DNA of 64,000 nucleotides from Alkalihalobacillus bogoriensis ATCC BAA-922 (GCF_000621445.1 NZ_JHYI01000015.1:1-64000); one strand, 5' to 3'; positions 26,061-36,743 are shown, counted from the first letter of the stretch. Notes: a model not told the origin generated them from the letters alone. Program-made: numbers and translations.

Positions 26061-27050
26061 GTGAGTGATCTCTTTAGTGAAATAAAGGATAAGGTAAAAC
26101 GTCATTTTCCAACTGTAGTGTTTCCTGAAGGATTAGATGAACGTATTATTGAAGCTGCTGCACAGCTCTCACAAGATGAAGTATTACAACCCGTCTTGAT
26201 AGGTAATGAAACGGCTATCCTTGAAAAAGCATCACAGATCGGAGTTTCGTTTAAACAAGTTCAAATCATAGATCCGACAACCTATTCTCAATTTGAAGAA
26301 TTGGTAAAGGCTTTTATAGAAAGAAGAAAAGGAAAAGAAACCGAAGAGTCGGCGAAAGAAAAATTAGTGGACCCGAATTATTTTGGTACGATGCTTGTCT
26401 ATTTAGATAAAGCAGATGGTTTAGTTAGTGGAGCGGCTCATTCAACTGGGGATACGGTTCGTCCAGCCTTACAAATCATTAAAACAAAAGAAGGCATTAA
26501 AAAAACATCAGGTGTCTTCATCATGGTGAAAGAAGATAAAAAGTTTGTCTTTGCCGATTGTGCCATTAATATTTCACCAACAAGTGAAGAGTTAGCTGAA
26601 ATTGCTATTGCAACAGCGGAAACAGCAAAAGTTTTTGACATCGATCCGAAAGTAGCAATGTTAAGCTTTTCGACGAAAGGCTCGGCTTCATCAATTGAAA
26701 CAAAAAAAGTATCAGAAGCGACAAAGCTAGCTCAAGAAGCTCGTCCAGATTTAGTCATTGATGGTGAATTCCAATTTGATGCAGCGTTTGTTCCAGCTGT
26801 GGCACAAAAGAAAGCACCAGACTCTCCGTTAAAAGGGGAAGCGAATGTGTTTATTTTCCCAAGTTTGGAGTCAGGAAATTTAGGTTATAAAATCGCCCAA
26901 CGTCTTGGTGGTTATGAAGCAATTGGGCCAATTTTACAAGGGTTAAATCGACCGGTTAATGATTTATCTCGTGGTTGTAATGTGAAAGATGTATATAAGC
27001 TTGCTTTAATTACAGCGATGCAATCGATTAATCAAAAAGTAATTGGTTAA
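26061..27050 (+). CDS. pta: Phosphate acetyltransferase
   Basis: A 329-residue enzyme of the short Pta class that interconverts acetyl-CoA and acetyl phosphate in overflow metabolism. Features include VFPEGLDERI near the N-terminus, SGAAHSTGDTVRPALQII, and the C-terminal LGGYEAIGPILQGL block. The GTG start follows AGGAGGAATG. A terminator lies downstream. Acetyl phosphate made here would go to an AckA that is outside the window. Confidence 0.97.
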   Translation: MSDLFSEIKDKVKRHFPTVVFPEGLDERIIEAAAQLSQDEVLQPVLIGNETAILEKASQIGVSFKQVQIIDPTTYSQFEELVKAFIERRKGKETEESAKEKLVDPNYFGTMLVYLDKADGLVSGAAHSTGDTVRPALQIIKTKEGIKKTSGVFIMVKEDKKFVFADCAINISPTSEELAEIAIATAETAKVFDIDPKVAMLSFSTKGSASSIETKKVSEATKLAQEARPDLVIDGEFQFDAAFVPAVAQKKAPDSPLKGEANVFIFPSLESGNLGYKIAQRLGGYEAIGPILQGLNRPVNDLSRGCNVKDVYKLALITAMQSINQKVIG

Positions 27051-27067
27051 TGTAAATAAAGAGCTTT

Positions 27068-27117
27068 AAGCCTGTCAATAAAAACCTCGTAACACGAGAC
27101 AGTTGACAGGCTTTTTT
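27068..27117 (+). terminator. Rho-independent terminator of pta
   Basis: Ten-bp stem AAGCCTGTCA (27068-27077) with TGACAGGCTT and an inner CTCGT/ACGAG hairpin, then six T. Confidence 0.9.
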
Positions 27118-27138
27118 GATGTATGAAAAGAAGTTTTT

Positions 27139-27978
27139 TTACCCTTGAAGAGCTTTCTCATTCCGTTTGATTACTCGATCAAGGTAATACGCATACAAAT
27201 CTATTTCATCACCATGTACTGAATCAGACTGAAGCTCGGCACCTGCTTCGGTAAAAACCGTTAATAAGCGTTGAAGACAATGGGATATAGAGATGTTTGA
27301 TTGAAGTAAGTCAGTAAGTGATGCCATCGTTTCTGGTTGAATTCGTGGGTAATCGAATGAAACCATCTTTTCTCCTACTGCTTTTTCATAAAACGTTCGA
27401 ATTAAAGAGGCTCGCTCTTGACCGCTTCCTTGAAGGCATAGGTAAATTTGAACAGCGACACCACCACGAATTCGTCGTTGCGATATACCAGCAAATTTTT
27501 TTCCGCGTATACTTAAGTCATAACTTCCAGGACAGTAGGATCCGACAATTTCTCTTGCCTCAATCACGACATTATAAGGTTTGAACATTTGTTTGATGAC
27601 CGACAACATGAGCTCATACCCTGAATCAATGGAAAACTTCTTTTGTTCTTTCATAATGAGAGAAATATTTAATATTCCCGCATCTAATACAACAGCTAAC
27701 CCACCAGAATTTCGAACAATCGTGTCATACCCCAGTTCTTGTAGGTACTGAATTCCGTTAGTAACTAACGGTAAGCGACTATCCTGTATCCCTAGTACAA
27801 CTGTTTTCGGATGAACCCACGTTCGAATGACAGAGTGAGATTGTTCATTTTGACCAACTGATGTACATAGAGCATCATCATACGCAAAAGATTGTAGCGC
27901 AAAAAACTGTGTTCCAAAAGAAGTTTGGTCAATATAACGCCATGTTTTATTTTTTATAACTGTAAGTTCATAATCCAT
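27139..27978 (-). CDS. lipL: Octanoyl-[GcvH]:protein N-octanoyltransferase LipL
   Basis: A 279-residue member of the lipoate ligase/transferase fold. Catalytic Cys149 lies in GSYCPGSYD, as in LipL, with RNSGGLAVVLD as the lipoyl-binding loop and the Lys of KKFAG nearby. LipL moves octanoyl or lipoyl groups from GcvH to the E2 subunits of 2-oxoacid dehydrogenases. In B. subtilis lipL is next to pta in the same direction; here it is inverted and converges on pta. Confidence 0.92.
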   Translation of the reverse strand: MDYELTVIKNKTWRYIDQTSFGTQFFALQSFAYDDALCTSVGQNEQSHSVIRTWVHPKTVVLGIQDSRLPLVTNGIQYLQELGYDTIVRNSGGLAVVLDAGILNISLIMKEQKKFSIDSGYELMLSVIKQMFKPYNVVIEAREIVGSYCPGSYDLSIRGKKFAGISQRRIRGGVAVQIYLCLQGSGQERASLIRTFYEKAVGEKMVSFDYPRIQPETMASLTDLLQSNISISHCLQRLLTVFTEAGAELQSDSVHGDEIDLYAYYLDRVIKRNEKALQG

Positions 27979-28051
27979 TTATATCTCCCTTTCTTTTAGC
28001 ATTATAACAGAAACAGACCAAGAAATTCCCACTTTTGCGTAGGTGATACAT

Positions 28052-28079
28052 TGCGTACAATAGTAAATATGGTATACTA
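28052..28079 (+). promoter_or_regulatory. Sigma-A promoter of the DUF1450 gene
   Basis: TTGCGT (28052-28057), 16-bp spacer, TATACT (28074-28079). Confidence 0.6.
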
Positions 28080-28130
28080 ACAAATGGATAAACAACTATT
28101 TTTCAATGCATGATGAAAGGAAGTCGAATG

Positions 28131-28352
28131 ATGGCAAACGAATTTAGGATATGTGATATTTGCCAAGCGACGAATATAAAAACACTGCTTCCAAAGCTAA
28201 AGAAGTTAGATGGAGAAGCAGAAATTCATATTGGCTGCCAATCCTATTGTGGACCAGGAAGAAAGAAGTCTTTTACGATTGTAAATAGTCGACCTGTTAC
28301 TGCTCCAACAGAAGATGAATTGATTCCTAAAATAAGCAAACGATTGAAATAA
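28131..28352 (+). CDS. DUF1450 family protein
   Basis: A 73-residue protein with the pattern CDICQATN and a later CQSYCGPG, four cysteines that may bind a metal or cluster. This matches DUF1450 of Bacilli (YuzB-like). Function unknown. AAAGGAAG stands 7 bases before the ATG at 28131; ATG 28128 is equally possible. A terminator follows directly. Confidence 0.8.
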   Translation: MANEFRICDICQATNIKTLLPKLKKLDGEAEIHIGCQSYCGPGRKKSFTIVNSRPVTAPTEDELIPKISKRLK

Positions 28353-28358
28353 ACATAC

Positions 28359-28389
28359 AAAAGCGATCTTAGCGATAGGTCGCTTTTTC
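28359..28389 (+). terminator. Rho-independent terminator
   Basis: Stem AAAAGCGA (28359-28366) with TCGCTTTT (28380-28387), ending in T5. Confidence 0.8.
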
Positions 28390-28476
28390 CTATGTTTCAT
28401 AATCCACCATAAATGATAAATCATGTATACTAACAATAGAAAAGTGAAAATTTCTGGATGGGGAGTGGCTAAGAGC

Positions 28477-29772
28477 ATGACAGCGATTTTAGGTAAGCTT
28501 GAGGAGGAAAAGGTTTTTAAAGACCCTGTTCACCGATACATACATGTAAGAGACCAGTTAATTTGGGAGTTGATAGGAACAAAAGAATTTCAACGGTTGC
28601 GAAGGGTAAGGCAGTTAGGAACGACTTTTATGACGTTTCATGGTGCGGAACACTCTCGCTTTAATCATTCTCTTGGCGTATATGAAATTACAAGACGAAT
28701 AATTGATGTGTTTCAAGGTCGACCGCATTGGGATAATGAGGAGCGACTCCTATGTTTGTCCGCTGCCTTATTACATGATGTTGGACACGGGCCATTTTCC
28801 CATTCATTTGAAAAAGTATTTAATACAGACCATGAGGAATGGACAAGAGAAATTATCTTAGGGAAAACGGAAATTAACGAAGTGTTATTAAAAGTAGCTA
28901 GTGATTTTCCGCAAAAAGTAGCTGATGTCATTGAAAAAACATATACAAACAAGCTAGTCGTATCGTTAATTTCCAGTCAAATTGATGCGGACCGGATGGA
29001 TTATTTACAGAGGGATGCTTATTATACCGGTGTGAGTTATGGACACTTTGATATGGAACGGATATTACGGGTAATGAGGCCGACAGAAGATCAAGTTGTC
29101 ATAAAACAAAGTGGAATGCATGCGATTGAGGATTACATTATGAGCCGGTATCAAATGTACTGGCAAGTGTATTTTCATCCTGTCACGAGAAGTGCAGAAG
29201 TGATTCTAAGTAAAATTTTACAACGCTCAAAAGAATTATATAACACCGGATACGTATTTAAACAAGACCCAATTCATTTCCATTCTTTATTTTGCGAAAA
29301 ACTAAGCTTAGACGATTATTTGCGGTTAGATGAGTCGATAATCCTTTATTATTTTCAAATTTGGCTAGAAGAAGACGATCGCATATTACAGGATCTTTGT
29401 GATAGATTTTTAAACAGAAGACTGTTTAAATATGTCGAGTTTAATCCAAATCAGCAAATGAATGATTGGCCAGTGCTACAACAATTATTTAAAGACGCCA
29501 ACATTGATCCAACATATTATTTAGTCATTGATTCTTCTTCGGATTTACCTTACGATTTTTATCGGCCTGGGGAAGAAGAAGAGCGGTTACCGATTCATTT
29601 GCTATTACCGAATGGGAAAATACGAGAGCTGTCAAGAGAGTCCGATGTCGTTGAAGCGATATCAGGGAAAAAAAGAACAGACCATAAACTGTATTTTCCA
29701 CTGGATTTTCTAGAAAATCCAGACGAATTTTCCGATGTAAAACAAAAGATTAAAGAATTGCTTGAGAAATAG
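28477..29772 (+). CDS. ywfO: HD-domain phosphohydrolase, YwfO/SAMHD1-like
   Basis: A 431-residue HD protein. The metal motif is HGAEHSRFNHSLGVYE for the first His, LLHDVGHGPFSHSFE for the HD pair, and SSQIDADRMDYLQRD for the last Asp. Relatives include dNTP triphosphohydrolases such as SAMHD1, and dNTPase activity is likely. The ATG at 28477 lies 11 nt after TGGGGAG; the frame is open to 28423 without a better site. The neighbour ywgA follows as in B. subtilis. Confidence 0.9.
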   Translation: MTAILGKLEEEKVFKDPVHRYIHVRDQLIWELIGTKEFQRLRRVRQLGTTFMTFHGAEHSRFNHSLGVYEITRRIIDVFQGRPHWDNEERLLCLSAALLHDVGHGPFSHSFEKVFNTDHEEWTREIILGKTEINEVLLKVASDFPQKVADVIEKTYTNKLVVSLISSQIDADRMDYLQRDAYYTGVSYGHFDMERILRVMRPTEDQVVIKQSGMHAIEDYIMSRYQMYWQVYFHPVTRSAEVILSKILQRSKELYNTGYVFKQDPIHFHSLFCEKLSLDDYLRLDESIILYYFQIWLEEDDRILQDLCDRFLNRRLFKYVEFNPNQQMNDWPVLQQLFKDANIDPTYYLVIDSSSDLPYDFYRPGEEEERLPIHLLLPNGKIRELSRESDVVEAISGKKRTDHKLYFPLDFLENPDEFSDVKQKIKELLEK

Positions 29773-29784
29773 GGGGAGAAGGGG

Positions 29785-30288
29785 TTGCTAAAGGAGCATA
29801 TCAAACTATTAACAATGGTCGAGTTTGCAGGGGAAATCATCGGACGAAAGAAACTGCAAAAAATTGTGTACATTAGTAAAAAACTGAAATTTCCTTTTTC
29901 GGAAAAGTTTAATTTTCATATGTTTGGTCCTTATTCTGAAGAACTAACATTACGTATAGAGGAATTATGCAATTTAGGATTTCTACAGGAAACGAAAGAG
30001 CATAAAGGTGGATACTCTCAATATCGGTATACATTAACAGATGAGGGTTTAACGTTTTTACAAATGTATCAGCTTGAATTACCTGAAATTAACGGTGTTG
30101 TGAAAAGCATGAACGAACAAAGTTCTAAATTTCTAGAACTTGTCTCAACGATCTTATATTTCGAAGAATTACCACAAGAAGAAGTGAAAACAAAAGTATT
30201 TACAATAAAAAAGAAGCAAAACTATACAGAAGATGACATACATAAAGCGTATGATTATATTCGGCAATTAAAGTCGATTGCCCATTAG
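29785..30288 (+). CDS. ywgA: YwgA family protein
   Basis: A 167-residue soluble protein of unknown function that matches YwgA. Residues about 15-75 look like a winged-helix-type domain (GRKKLQKIVYI, FNFHMFGPYSEEL), so DNA binding or toxin-antitoxin-like regulation is conceivable. The TTG start follows GGGGGAG by 6 nt, 13 bp after the HD gene, so the two are probably co-transcribed. Confidence 0.85.
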   Translation: MLKEHIKLLTMVEFAGEIIGRKKLQKIVYISKKLKFPFSEKFNFHMFGPYSEELTLRIEELCNLGFLQETKEHKGGYSQYRYTLTDEGLTFLQMYQLELPEINGVVKSMNEQSSKFLELVSTILYFEELPQEEVKTKVFTIKKKQNYTEDDIHKAYDYIRQLKSIAH

Positions 30289-30412
30289 AACGACAAAAGT
30301 AAAAAAATAGAAATAGTGTTTGCTTTTCTTTATCATTGTTGTAAATTGTATTGTTTCAAAGTCTGTGGTAAACTATAACCAACCAACAAGTAAAGGAAAG
30401 GGATGGATTAAA

Positions 30413-30940
30413 TTGGATCTCTTTAAAAAAGACAATGAGAAAAAATCAAAAACAGGCTTCACGATCCTTTCTGGTGATTCAACGTCAGGTCATGGTGGGT
30501 ATGGAGCCGGAGTATTAAATTTAGATAATGTTTCCCCTGTTATTATCGACCCAGAAGAAAATGAGTCATATGTTGATATGGGTGCACTACATGCGCGATC
30601 TGCTGTAGAAAAACGAATAAAGTTCTCTGCTAATCGGGAAGATGTACCAAATGGAAAATTATATTGGCTTGTGTGGGTAACGATTAAACACAAAGATGGA
30701 AAGCCTTATTATGCAGGGGTTGCAGGGTGTGAAATGACGGTCGATAGTGAGGCGCGCCGTGGATATAAAAGTTTACCGGAACATGTAAACCGTATGGATA
30801 AATCATTAAAAGGCCATATTATCGTCGACCATATGGATGCAAAATCAAAACAATTATTAAAATCATTTTTGCAAGACCATAGCCAAGAGATGTGGGAACG
30901 CTCTGAAGAAAAGCTACATCAAGAATTGAATGAGGGATGA
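30413..30940 (+). CDS. ywhD: YwhD family protein
   Basis: A 175-residue soluble protein of the YwhD family with the conserved TGFTILSGDSTSGHGGYGAG block near the N-terminus. Its function is unknown to me. The frame is open to 30320, but the TTG at 30413 is preceded by AAAGGGATGG and gives the known family start (DLFKKD). In B. subtilis ywhD also lies next to pbpG. Confidence 0.85.
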   Translation: MDLFKKDNEKKSKTGFTILSGDSTSGHGGYGAGVLNLDNVSPVIIDPEENESYVDMGALHARSAVEKRIKFSANREDVPNGKLYWLVWVTIKHKDGKPYYAGVAGCEMTVDSEARRGYKSLPEHVNRMDKSLKGHIIVDHMDAKSKQLLKSFLQDHSQEMWERSEEKLHQELNEG

Positions 30941-31080
30941 GAACAACAAGTGTAGCATTTGTCTAGCCCTTAAATTTACAAACTATGAACGATTTATGAA
31001 CTCTGATGTAAACGCTTGAGCTTTTATGAAAATCAAATTAAACTAAAAAATAGTATAAACCACACATTTATACTAGGACA

Positions 31081-31117
31081 AAAAAAGCGCATTAGACAAA
31101 GTCTAATGCGCTTTTTT
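31081..31117. terminator. Bidirectional terminator between ywhD and pbpG
   Basis: Perfect 17-bp stem AAAAAAGCGCATTAGAC with its complement at 31101-31117, loop AAA, with A and T runs on both sides. Confidence 0.92.
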
Positions 31118-31130
31118 ACATATAAGAAGG

Positions 31131-31301
31131 AAAAATTTTGGTGTTGCAGTGAAGCTTTGAAAGCTTATTCTAGAAGAGTGAAGACTGCGCACCTGCACCT
31201 GCGCGTTTCACCCAAAGAAGAACACTTGGGGTTCACTATCAAAAGCGGGCAGGGCTCCGCACTTCGCTTGAAACGAAAAGACGCCCAACGCGTTTTTCTT
31301 A
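31131..31301. repeat. Second intergenic repeat family, copy 1 (with extra 60-70 bp)
   Basis: Left part AAAAATTTTG and GCAGTGAAGCTTTGAAAGCT, and right part GCTCCGCACTTCGCTTGAAA followed by a GAAAAGACG/CGTTTTTC hairpin, match 52981-53077. Copy 1 has an additional segment of about 65 bp between the two parts. It lies at the 3' end of pbpG, between convergent genes. Confidence 0.8.
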
Positions 31302-33362
31302 TTAGTTAAACCATTTAATAAATCGATCTAGGAAGCGCTCTTTCTTATGTTCTTGTTCATCAATCATTTCTTCTACTTCTTCTTCGGAATGAACCGGACA
31401 TGTTTCCGTTGGTTCCGTCCCTTCAATGAAATAAGTTAACCGTTTAGCGGGACACCCCTCACTTGCAAGCATGCCGTTATTTGGATTAATATAAACACCT
31501 TTTACCCCATCTGGTACATGAAAGGCAAGTTTTAGTTCATCTTGAAGCGCTTCTTCCAAAAAGTTCGCCCAAATTCGTTTGGCATGTTGTCCGTGTAAGC
31601 TTTGGTTCATATCACCAGTGTCAGGTCCAACCCAAACGCCTGCTGTTAATTGCGGAGTATACCCAATCATCCAGCTATCGGTATCTGTTGTTCCTGATTT
31701 TCCCGCAACTGGGCGATTGATAATATGGGCAATGGATTGGCCAGTTCCGTTTGCATAACCATCTAAATTCGTTTCGAACATCGCTTTCATTACATCATTC
31801 ATAATGTAGATTAATCGTTCATCAAATTCTTGATTCACTTCGGGTTCATTATTAATAATGACATTTCCTTCTTGGTCCACTACTTTTCGAATGAAGCGAG
31901 GTTCAACCGTGCTCCCGCCATTCGCAAAGGCAGAGTAACTTGTAACTAATTCTAGTAACGTTACTTCACTTGCACCTAAAGCAAGAGAAGGTAAGTCATG
32001 TAGAGGGCTATGGATTCCAAACCTTCTTGCGGTTTCTTGTAATACATTTGTGCCTAAATATAAATGTGTTTTAACGGCATAAATATTGTCTGATAATGCC
32101 ATCGCTTGAACTAAAGTAATGAAATCTTCGGCATACCGGTCACCAAAATTACTTGGTGTATAATCAACACGACCATCGTCAAATGAAAAGGTTGTCGGCT
32201 CGCTTAACAGCGTTGATGCCGGAGTAAAGCCTTTTTCTAGTGCAGCATAATATAAAAAAGCTTTAAACACAGATCCAGGGTGCCGTTTCGCTTGTGTTGC
32301 TCGATTAAAGGGACTCTCAAAATAGTTACGTCCCCCAATTAATGCTTGTACATCACCTGTTTTTGGGTCCATTGCTATGAGTGCCGATTGTAACTCTTCA
32401 TGAGGACCTAATTCCTTCTCTACCCATTTTTCGGCTAACTGTTGAAGTTCTGGGTCTAGAGTTGTGTATATTTGTAGGCCGCCATTTTCGATAATCTCTT
32501 CATCAAGTCCGTATTCTTGCATTAATGTTTGCTTAACAACCGCTTGAAAATATAACCCTGTACTGGTGGTTGCATCTTCTTCATCGGTAACAAAAACCAA
32601 TGGCTCTGCTTTCGCTGCATCTGCTTCAGTTTGAGTAATATAACCAGATGTAACCATCGTTTGTAAAATTAAATGTTGCCGGTTCGTTGCTCTTTCTAAA
32701 TCGTTTAAAGGCGAATAATAGCTCGGCCCTTTTGGTATTCCAGCAAGCATACTCGCTTCTGCAAGGGATAACTCACTTGCATTTTTATCAAAATAATGTA
32801 GAGCGGCAGCCTCAATACCATATGCACCATGCCCATAATAAATTGTGTTTAAATAACCTTCGAGAATATCTTTTTTGGAATAGTTCATTTCTAATCGCAG
32901 TGCATATAATGCCTCGTTAATTTTTCGTTGCCACGTTTTATCGTGGCCTAAATATAAATTACGTGCGTATTGCTGTGTAATCGTACTTGCTCCTTGTGCC
33001 ATCGAACCGGATCGGACATTTGCAACAACGGCCCCACCAATTCTAGTGAAATCAAAACCATAATGTTGATAAAACTTTCGATCTTCAATGGATAATGTCG
33101 CATGAATTAAATCATCAGAAATATTCTCCATCGGTACCCAATAACGGTTTTGACCCATCCGGTTTTCTCCTATGACTGTATCATTTGCACCGAAGTATCG
33201 TGTTGTTTGAGCGACTTGTAAAGGTGGGGGACCTTGTGCTTTTGTATACAGTAATAGCGAGACGACGCCACTCATCGCTAAGATGGAAACGATAAGGAAA
33301 ATTCGAAATAATGTACGAAACCAATGTCTTTTTTTTCTTGCACGGCGTTGGATGACCTCCAT
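31302..33362 (-). CDS. pbpG: Class A penicillin-binding protein (PbpG/PBP2d-like)
   Basis: A 686-residue bifunctional enzyme with one N-terminal membrane anchor (about 20-41). The glycosyltransferase domain has catalytic Glu93 in EDRKFYQHYGFD and the TQQYARNL block. The transpeptidase domain has SVFK with Ser364 and Lys367, SDN (424-426) and KSGT (555-558). It polymerises and cross-links peptidoglycan at the outer membrane face. Position between ywhD and speE matches B. subtilis pbpG, which acts in spore germ-cell-wall synthesis. The ATG at 33362 follows AAGAAGGTGA. Confidence 0.93.
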   Translation of the reverse strand: MEVIQRRARKKRHWFRTLFRIFLIVSILAMSGVVSLLLYTKAQGPPPLQVAQTTRYFGANDTVIGENRMGQNRYWVPMENISDDLIHATLSIEDRKFYQHYGFDFTRIGGAVVANVRSGSMAQGASTITQQYARNLYLGHDKTWQRKINEALYALRLEMNYSKKDILEGYLNTIYYGHGAYGIEAAALHYFDKNASELSLAEASMLAGIPKGPSYYSPLNDLERATNRQHLILQTMVTSGYITQTEADAAKAEPLVFVTDEEDATTSTGLYFQAVVKQTLMQEYGLDEEIIENGGLQIYTTLDPELQQLAEKWVEKELGPHEELQSALIAMDPKTGDVQALIGGRNYFESPFNRATQAKRHPGSVFKAFLYYAALEKGFTPASTLLSEPTTFSFDDGRVDYTPSNFGDRYAEDFITLVQAMALSDNIYAVKTHLYLGTNVLQETARRFGIHSPLHDLPSLALGASEVTLLELVTSYSAFANGGSTVEPRFIRKVVDQEGNVIINNEPEVNQEFDERLIYIMNDVMKAMFETNLDGYANGTGQSIAHIINRPVAGKSGTTDTDSWMIGYTPQLTAGVWVGPDTGDMNQSLHGQHAKRIWANFLEEALQDELKLAFHVPDGVKGVYINPNNGMLASEGCPAKRLTYFIEGTEPTETCPVHSEEEVEEMIDEQEHKKERFLDRFIKWFN

Positions 33363-33564
33363 GTTAGTCACCTTCTTTTACGAGACTTTGTTTCTACTAA
33401 TTTTGGTCATCAATCTAAGTTTTTAAACGTAGACAATAGACTTTTTAAAAATATCTCTTGCTTTTTTTAGCTGATGTTTTATACTTTGTTTTGTTCGATA
33501 AGAATAAGAGGTAGGATTAATAGGGTAAAATAATGATAATGAATACGATGTAGAGGTGAAGAAC

Positions 33565-34395
33565 ATGGAATTATGGTATACAGAAAAACAAACAGAACGG
33601 TTTGGTATTACCGCGAAAATAAAACAAACATTACATACAGAACAAACCGAATTTCAAAAGCTAGATATGATTGAAACAGAAGAGTTCGGGAATATGCTTG
33701 TACTTGATGGTATGGTTATGACAACAGAGAAAGATGAATTTGTTTACCACGAAATGGTAGCCCACGTCCCGCTATTTACACACCCGAATCCAAAACAAGT
33801 TTTAGTTGTAGGTGGAGGCGATGGAGGTGTCATTCGCGAAGTATTAAAACATCCTTCTGTAGAAAAAGCGACGCTTGTTGAAATCGATGGGAAGGTAATC
33901 GAATACTCGAAAAAATATTTACCATCGATCGCAGGAGCGCTAGATGATGCACGCGTTGATGTTCAAGTTGATGATGGCTTTATGCATATCGCCAAAAGCG
34001 AAAATAAGTATGATGTGATTATGGTTGATTCAACAGAGCCGGTTGGACCAGCTGTGAATTTATTTACAAAAGGTTTCTATGAAGGAATATCGAAAGCATT
34101 AAAAGAAGATGGTGTCTTTGTGGCTCAAACGGACAACCCTTGGTTTCATAGCGATTTAATCGAAAAAGTGTTTCAAGATGTGAAAGAAACATTCCCAATC
34201 ACACGGTTATATACAGCAAATATTCCAACATATCCAAGTGGGTTATGGACATTTACAATTGGGTCGAAGAAATATGACCCGCTTCAAGTAGAAGATGCTA
34301 GATTCCATGAGATTGAAACGAAATACTATACAAAGGATATTCACAAAGCTGCCTTTGTGTTACCACGATTTGTCGAACGTCTTATAAATAAATAA
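33565..34395 (+). CDS. speE: Spermidine synthase
   Basis: A 276-residue aminopropyltransferase that joins decarboxylated S-adenosylmethionine to putrescine. The SAM-fold motif is [16 protein letters not shown], the catalytic acidic site is DSTEP, and QTDNPW follows. The N-terminus [14 protein letters not shown] is nearly that of B. subtilis SpeE. The ATG at 33565 follows GAGGTGA; the longer frame starts in that site. In B. subtilis speB follows directly; here it does not. Confidence 0.97.
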   Translation: MELWYTEKQTERFGITAKIKQTLHTEQTEFQKLDMIETEEFGNMLVLDGMVMTTEKDEFVYHEMVAHVPLFTHPNPKQVLVVGGGDGGVIREVLKHPSVEKATLVEIDGKVIEYSKKYLPSIAGALDDARVDVQVDDGFMHIAKSENKYDVIMVDSTEPVGPAVNLFTKGFYEGISKALKEDGVFVAQTDNPWFHSDLIEKVFQDVKETFPITRLYTANIPTYPSGLWTFTIGSKKYDPLQVEDARFHEIETKYYTKDIHKAAFVLPRFVERLINK

Positions 34396-34405
34396 AGCAC
34401 AACCG

Positions 34406-34450
34406 GGGTGACTCAAACGCGAGTGTTAATTTATTGAGTCACCCTTCTCC
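34406..34450 (+). terminator. Probable terminator of speE
   Basis: Eleven-bp stem GGGTGACTCAA (34406-34416) with TTGAGTCACCC (34434-34444); the following T run is poor (TTCTCCT). Confidence 0.65.
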
Positions 34451-34648
34451 TATCAACAATGAATGATGCTATGGTCCTGCTATTTCTTGCAAGACTAGCT
34501 TATTGACTATACACTTGTTTTTAGAAGGCTGTTTTCGAAAGAATTGTTGCTTGCTAGTAAAGGAAGGCAATAAAGTGATGGAAACCGATAATGAAAATGA
34601 GTGAAAAACAACATCGAAAAGAGCCTTTTAGAAAAAGTGAGGGATTCC

Positions 34649-35080
34649 ATGGTTGAAAAAAAACAAGTCCAAGTGTCATTTGTTATTTCCATAACCGAAC
34701 AAAATCAGCGAAATACATATAAAGGAAAGGCTGTTGGAGAATTAACGAGTAAGGATGATATTAAGTACTTACGCTATATTGAAAAAACGGATTCTGGACA
34801 AGTGACAAATGTTTGGAAAATTGGAACAGGTCATATGACGATTCTTCGTAATGGAGAAGTGTCAGTCAGGCAACCGTTACATATTCATGCAAAAACAGAA
34901 GGGTCTTATTCAACACCGTATGGAACATTGAATCATTACATTGAAACAACCCGTTTAAAAGTGATGTGGGGATTAAACGGAGAAGGCAAAATTGAAGCTG
35001 TGTTTAAGACCATTCTTGACGAAGAAACGGCAAGAACACATGAAGTACTATTAGAAATCGAGGAGGGGTCACATGAATAG
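34649..35080 (+). CDS. ywiB: DUF1934 family protein YwiB
   Basis: A 143-residue beta-rich soluble protein of the DUF1934 family with a lipocalin-like look. The frame is open from 34601, but the ATG at 34649 lies behind GTGAGGG and gives the B. subtilis YwiB length. It overlaps argS by 8 bp, as in B. subtilis, which implies co-translation. Function unknown. Confidence 0.85.
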   Translation: MVEKKQVQVSFVISITEQNQRNTYKGKAVGELTSKDDIKYLRYIEKTDSGQVTNVWKIGTGHMTILRNGEVSVRQPLHIHAKTEGSYSTPYGTLNHYIETTRLKVMWGLNGEGKIEAVFKTILDEETARTHEVLLEIEEGSHE

Positions 35081-36743
35081 TGTGGAACAAAAAAAAGAAG
35101 CATTAAAAAGTGAGATCGTCTCGGCCATTGAAAAAGCAGGGTTAGCTAAAGGGAACGAGATTCCTGAAGTTGTTCTGGAACTGCCGAGAGATAAAGCGCA
35201 TGGAGATTATGCGACGAATATGGCGATGCGATTAGCAAAAGTAGCGAAAAAAGCTCCGCGTGCGATTGCAGAAGATATCGTTGCTCATTTAGACAAAGAA
35301 AAAGCATCGATATCGAAAGTCGACATTGCAGGACCTGGGTTTATTAATTTTTATATGGACAATTCATATTTACTTGAAATCATTAAAGAAGTGTTAACAC
35401 AAAAAGAACAATATGGAAAAACAAATATTGGGCAAAATGAAAAGGTACAAGTGGAGTTTGTCTCGGCAAATCCAACAGGAACTCTTCATTTAGGACATGC
35501 TCGTGGCGCTGCAGTTGGAGATTCCCTTTGCAATATTTTAGAAAAAGCAGGCTATGAAGTAGGGAGAGAATATTACATAAATGATGCCGGAAATCAAATT
35601 CATAACTTGGCCTTATCACTCCAAGCACGCTACTTCCAAGCGTTAAACATGGAGATGGACATGCCAGAGGATGGGTATCATGGTGCCGATATTATTGAAT
35701 TTGCACAACAACTTGTTGCAGAACATGGGGATAAATTTATTCATGTGCCAGAACAAGAGCGACTAGACTTCTTTAGACAATTTGGTTTGCAAAAAGAATT
35801 AGATAAAATCAAAGCTGATTTAGCGGAGTTTCGTGTAGAGTTTGATGAGTGGTATTCAGAAACTTCTCTTTATACATCAGGTAAAGTAGAAGAAGCGCTT
35901 CAAGTACTGGAAGAAAAAGGTGAAACGTACGAAGAAGAGGGTGCAACATGGTTCCGCTCAACGACATACGGAGACGATAAAGACCGTGTTTTAATTAAAA
36001 ATGATGGAACGTATACGTACTTAACCCCTGATATCGCTTATCATAAAGATAAAATGGATAGAGGTTTTGAAAAGCTCATTAATATATGGGGTGCAGACCA
36101 CCATGGGTATATTCCAAGAATGAGAGCCGCTCTTCAAGCACTAGGGTATAAGAAAGAACAGATGGAAGTCGAAATCATCCAAATGGTATCACTTTTCCAA
36201 AATGGTGAAAAAGTGAAAATGAGTAAGCGAACAGGTAAAGCTGTTACATTGCGTGATTTAATGGAAGAGGTTGGAATTGATGCGACAAGATATTTCTTTG
36301 CAATGAGAAGCGCAGACACGCATTTGGATTTTGATATGGATTTAGCGGTCTCCAAATCGAATGAAAATCCAGTGTATTATGTACAATATGCACATGCTCG
36401 AATTTCGAGTATATTACGTCAAGGTGAGCAACATGGTTTTGAATATGATGAACAAACAAAAGTAGAGGCGATTCAATCTGAGAAAGAATATGAGCTTCTG
36501 AAAAAAATTGGAGAATTTCCTGAAGCAGTGGCTGAAGCGGCCCAAAAGCTATCTCCACATCGCATTACGAATTATGTATTTGAGTTGGCTCAAGCATTAC
36601 ATTCGTTTTACAATGCTGAGCGTGTCATTGACCCAGAAGATGATGAAAAGAGCAAAGCAAGACTTGCATTAATTAAGGCTGTACAAATTACATTACAAAA
36701 TGCATTAAAGCTAATCGGTGTAAAAGCACCAGAGCAAATGTAG
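35073..36743 (+). CDS. argS: Arginyl-tRNA synthetase
   Basis: A 556-residue class I synthetase that charges tRNA-Arg. The HIGH-like motif is HLGH in [13 protein letters not shown], and the KMSKR signature is intact as KMSKRTG. The C-terminal anticodon-binding helices include a terminal [12 protein letters not shown], typical for ArgS. AGGAGGGG precedes the ATG at 35073, which lies in the 3' end of ywiB. No T-box leader is seen. A strong terminator follows. Confidence 0.98.
   Translation: MNSVEQKKEALKSEIVSAIEKAGLAKGNEIPEVVLELPRDKAHGDYATNMAMRLAKVAKKAPRAIAEDIVAHLDKEKASISKVDIAGPGFINFYMDNSYLLEIIKEVLTQKEQYGKTNIGQNEKVQVEFVSANPTGTLHLGHARGAAVGDSLCNILEKAGYEVGREYYINDAGNQIHNLALSLQARYFQALNMEMDMPEDGYHGADIIEFAQQLVAEHGDKFIHVPEQERLDFFRQFGLQKELDKIKADLAEFRVEFDEWYSETSLYTSGKVEEALQVLEEKGETYEEEGATWFRSTTYGDDKDRVLIKNDGTYTYLTPDIAYHKDKMDRGFEKLINIWGADHHGYIPRMRAALQALGYKKEQMEVEIIQMVSLFQNGEKVKMSKRTGKAVTLRDLMEEVGIDATRYFFAMRSADTHLDFDMDLAVSKSNENPVYYVQYAHARISSILRQGEQHGFEYDEQTKVEAIQSEKEYELLKKIGEFPEAVAEAAQKLSPHRITNYVFELAQALHSFYNAERVIDPEDDEKSKARLALIKAVQITLQNALKLIGVKAPEQM

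Noticed and set aside
31016-31309. A 97-codon reading frame on the plus strand
   Set aside because: It runs through a perfect terminator hairpin and the repeat copy at 31131-31301, and the product has no protein-like features.
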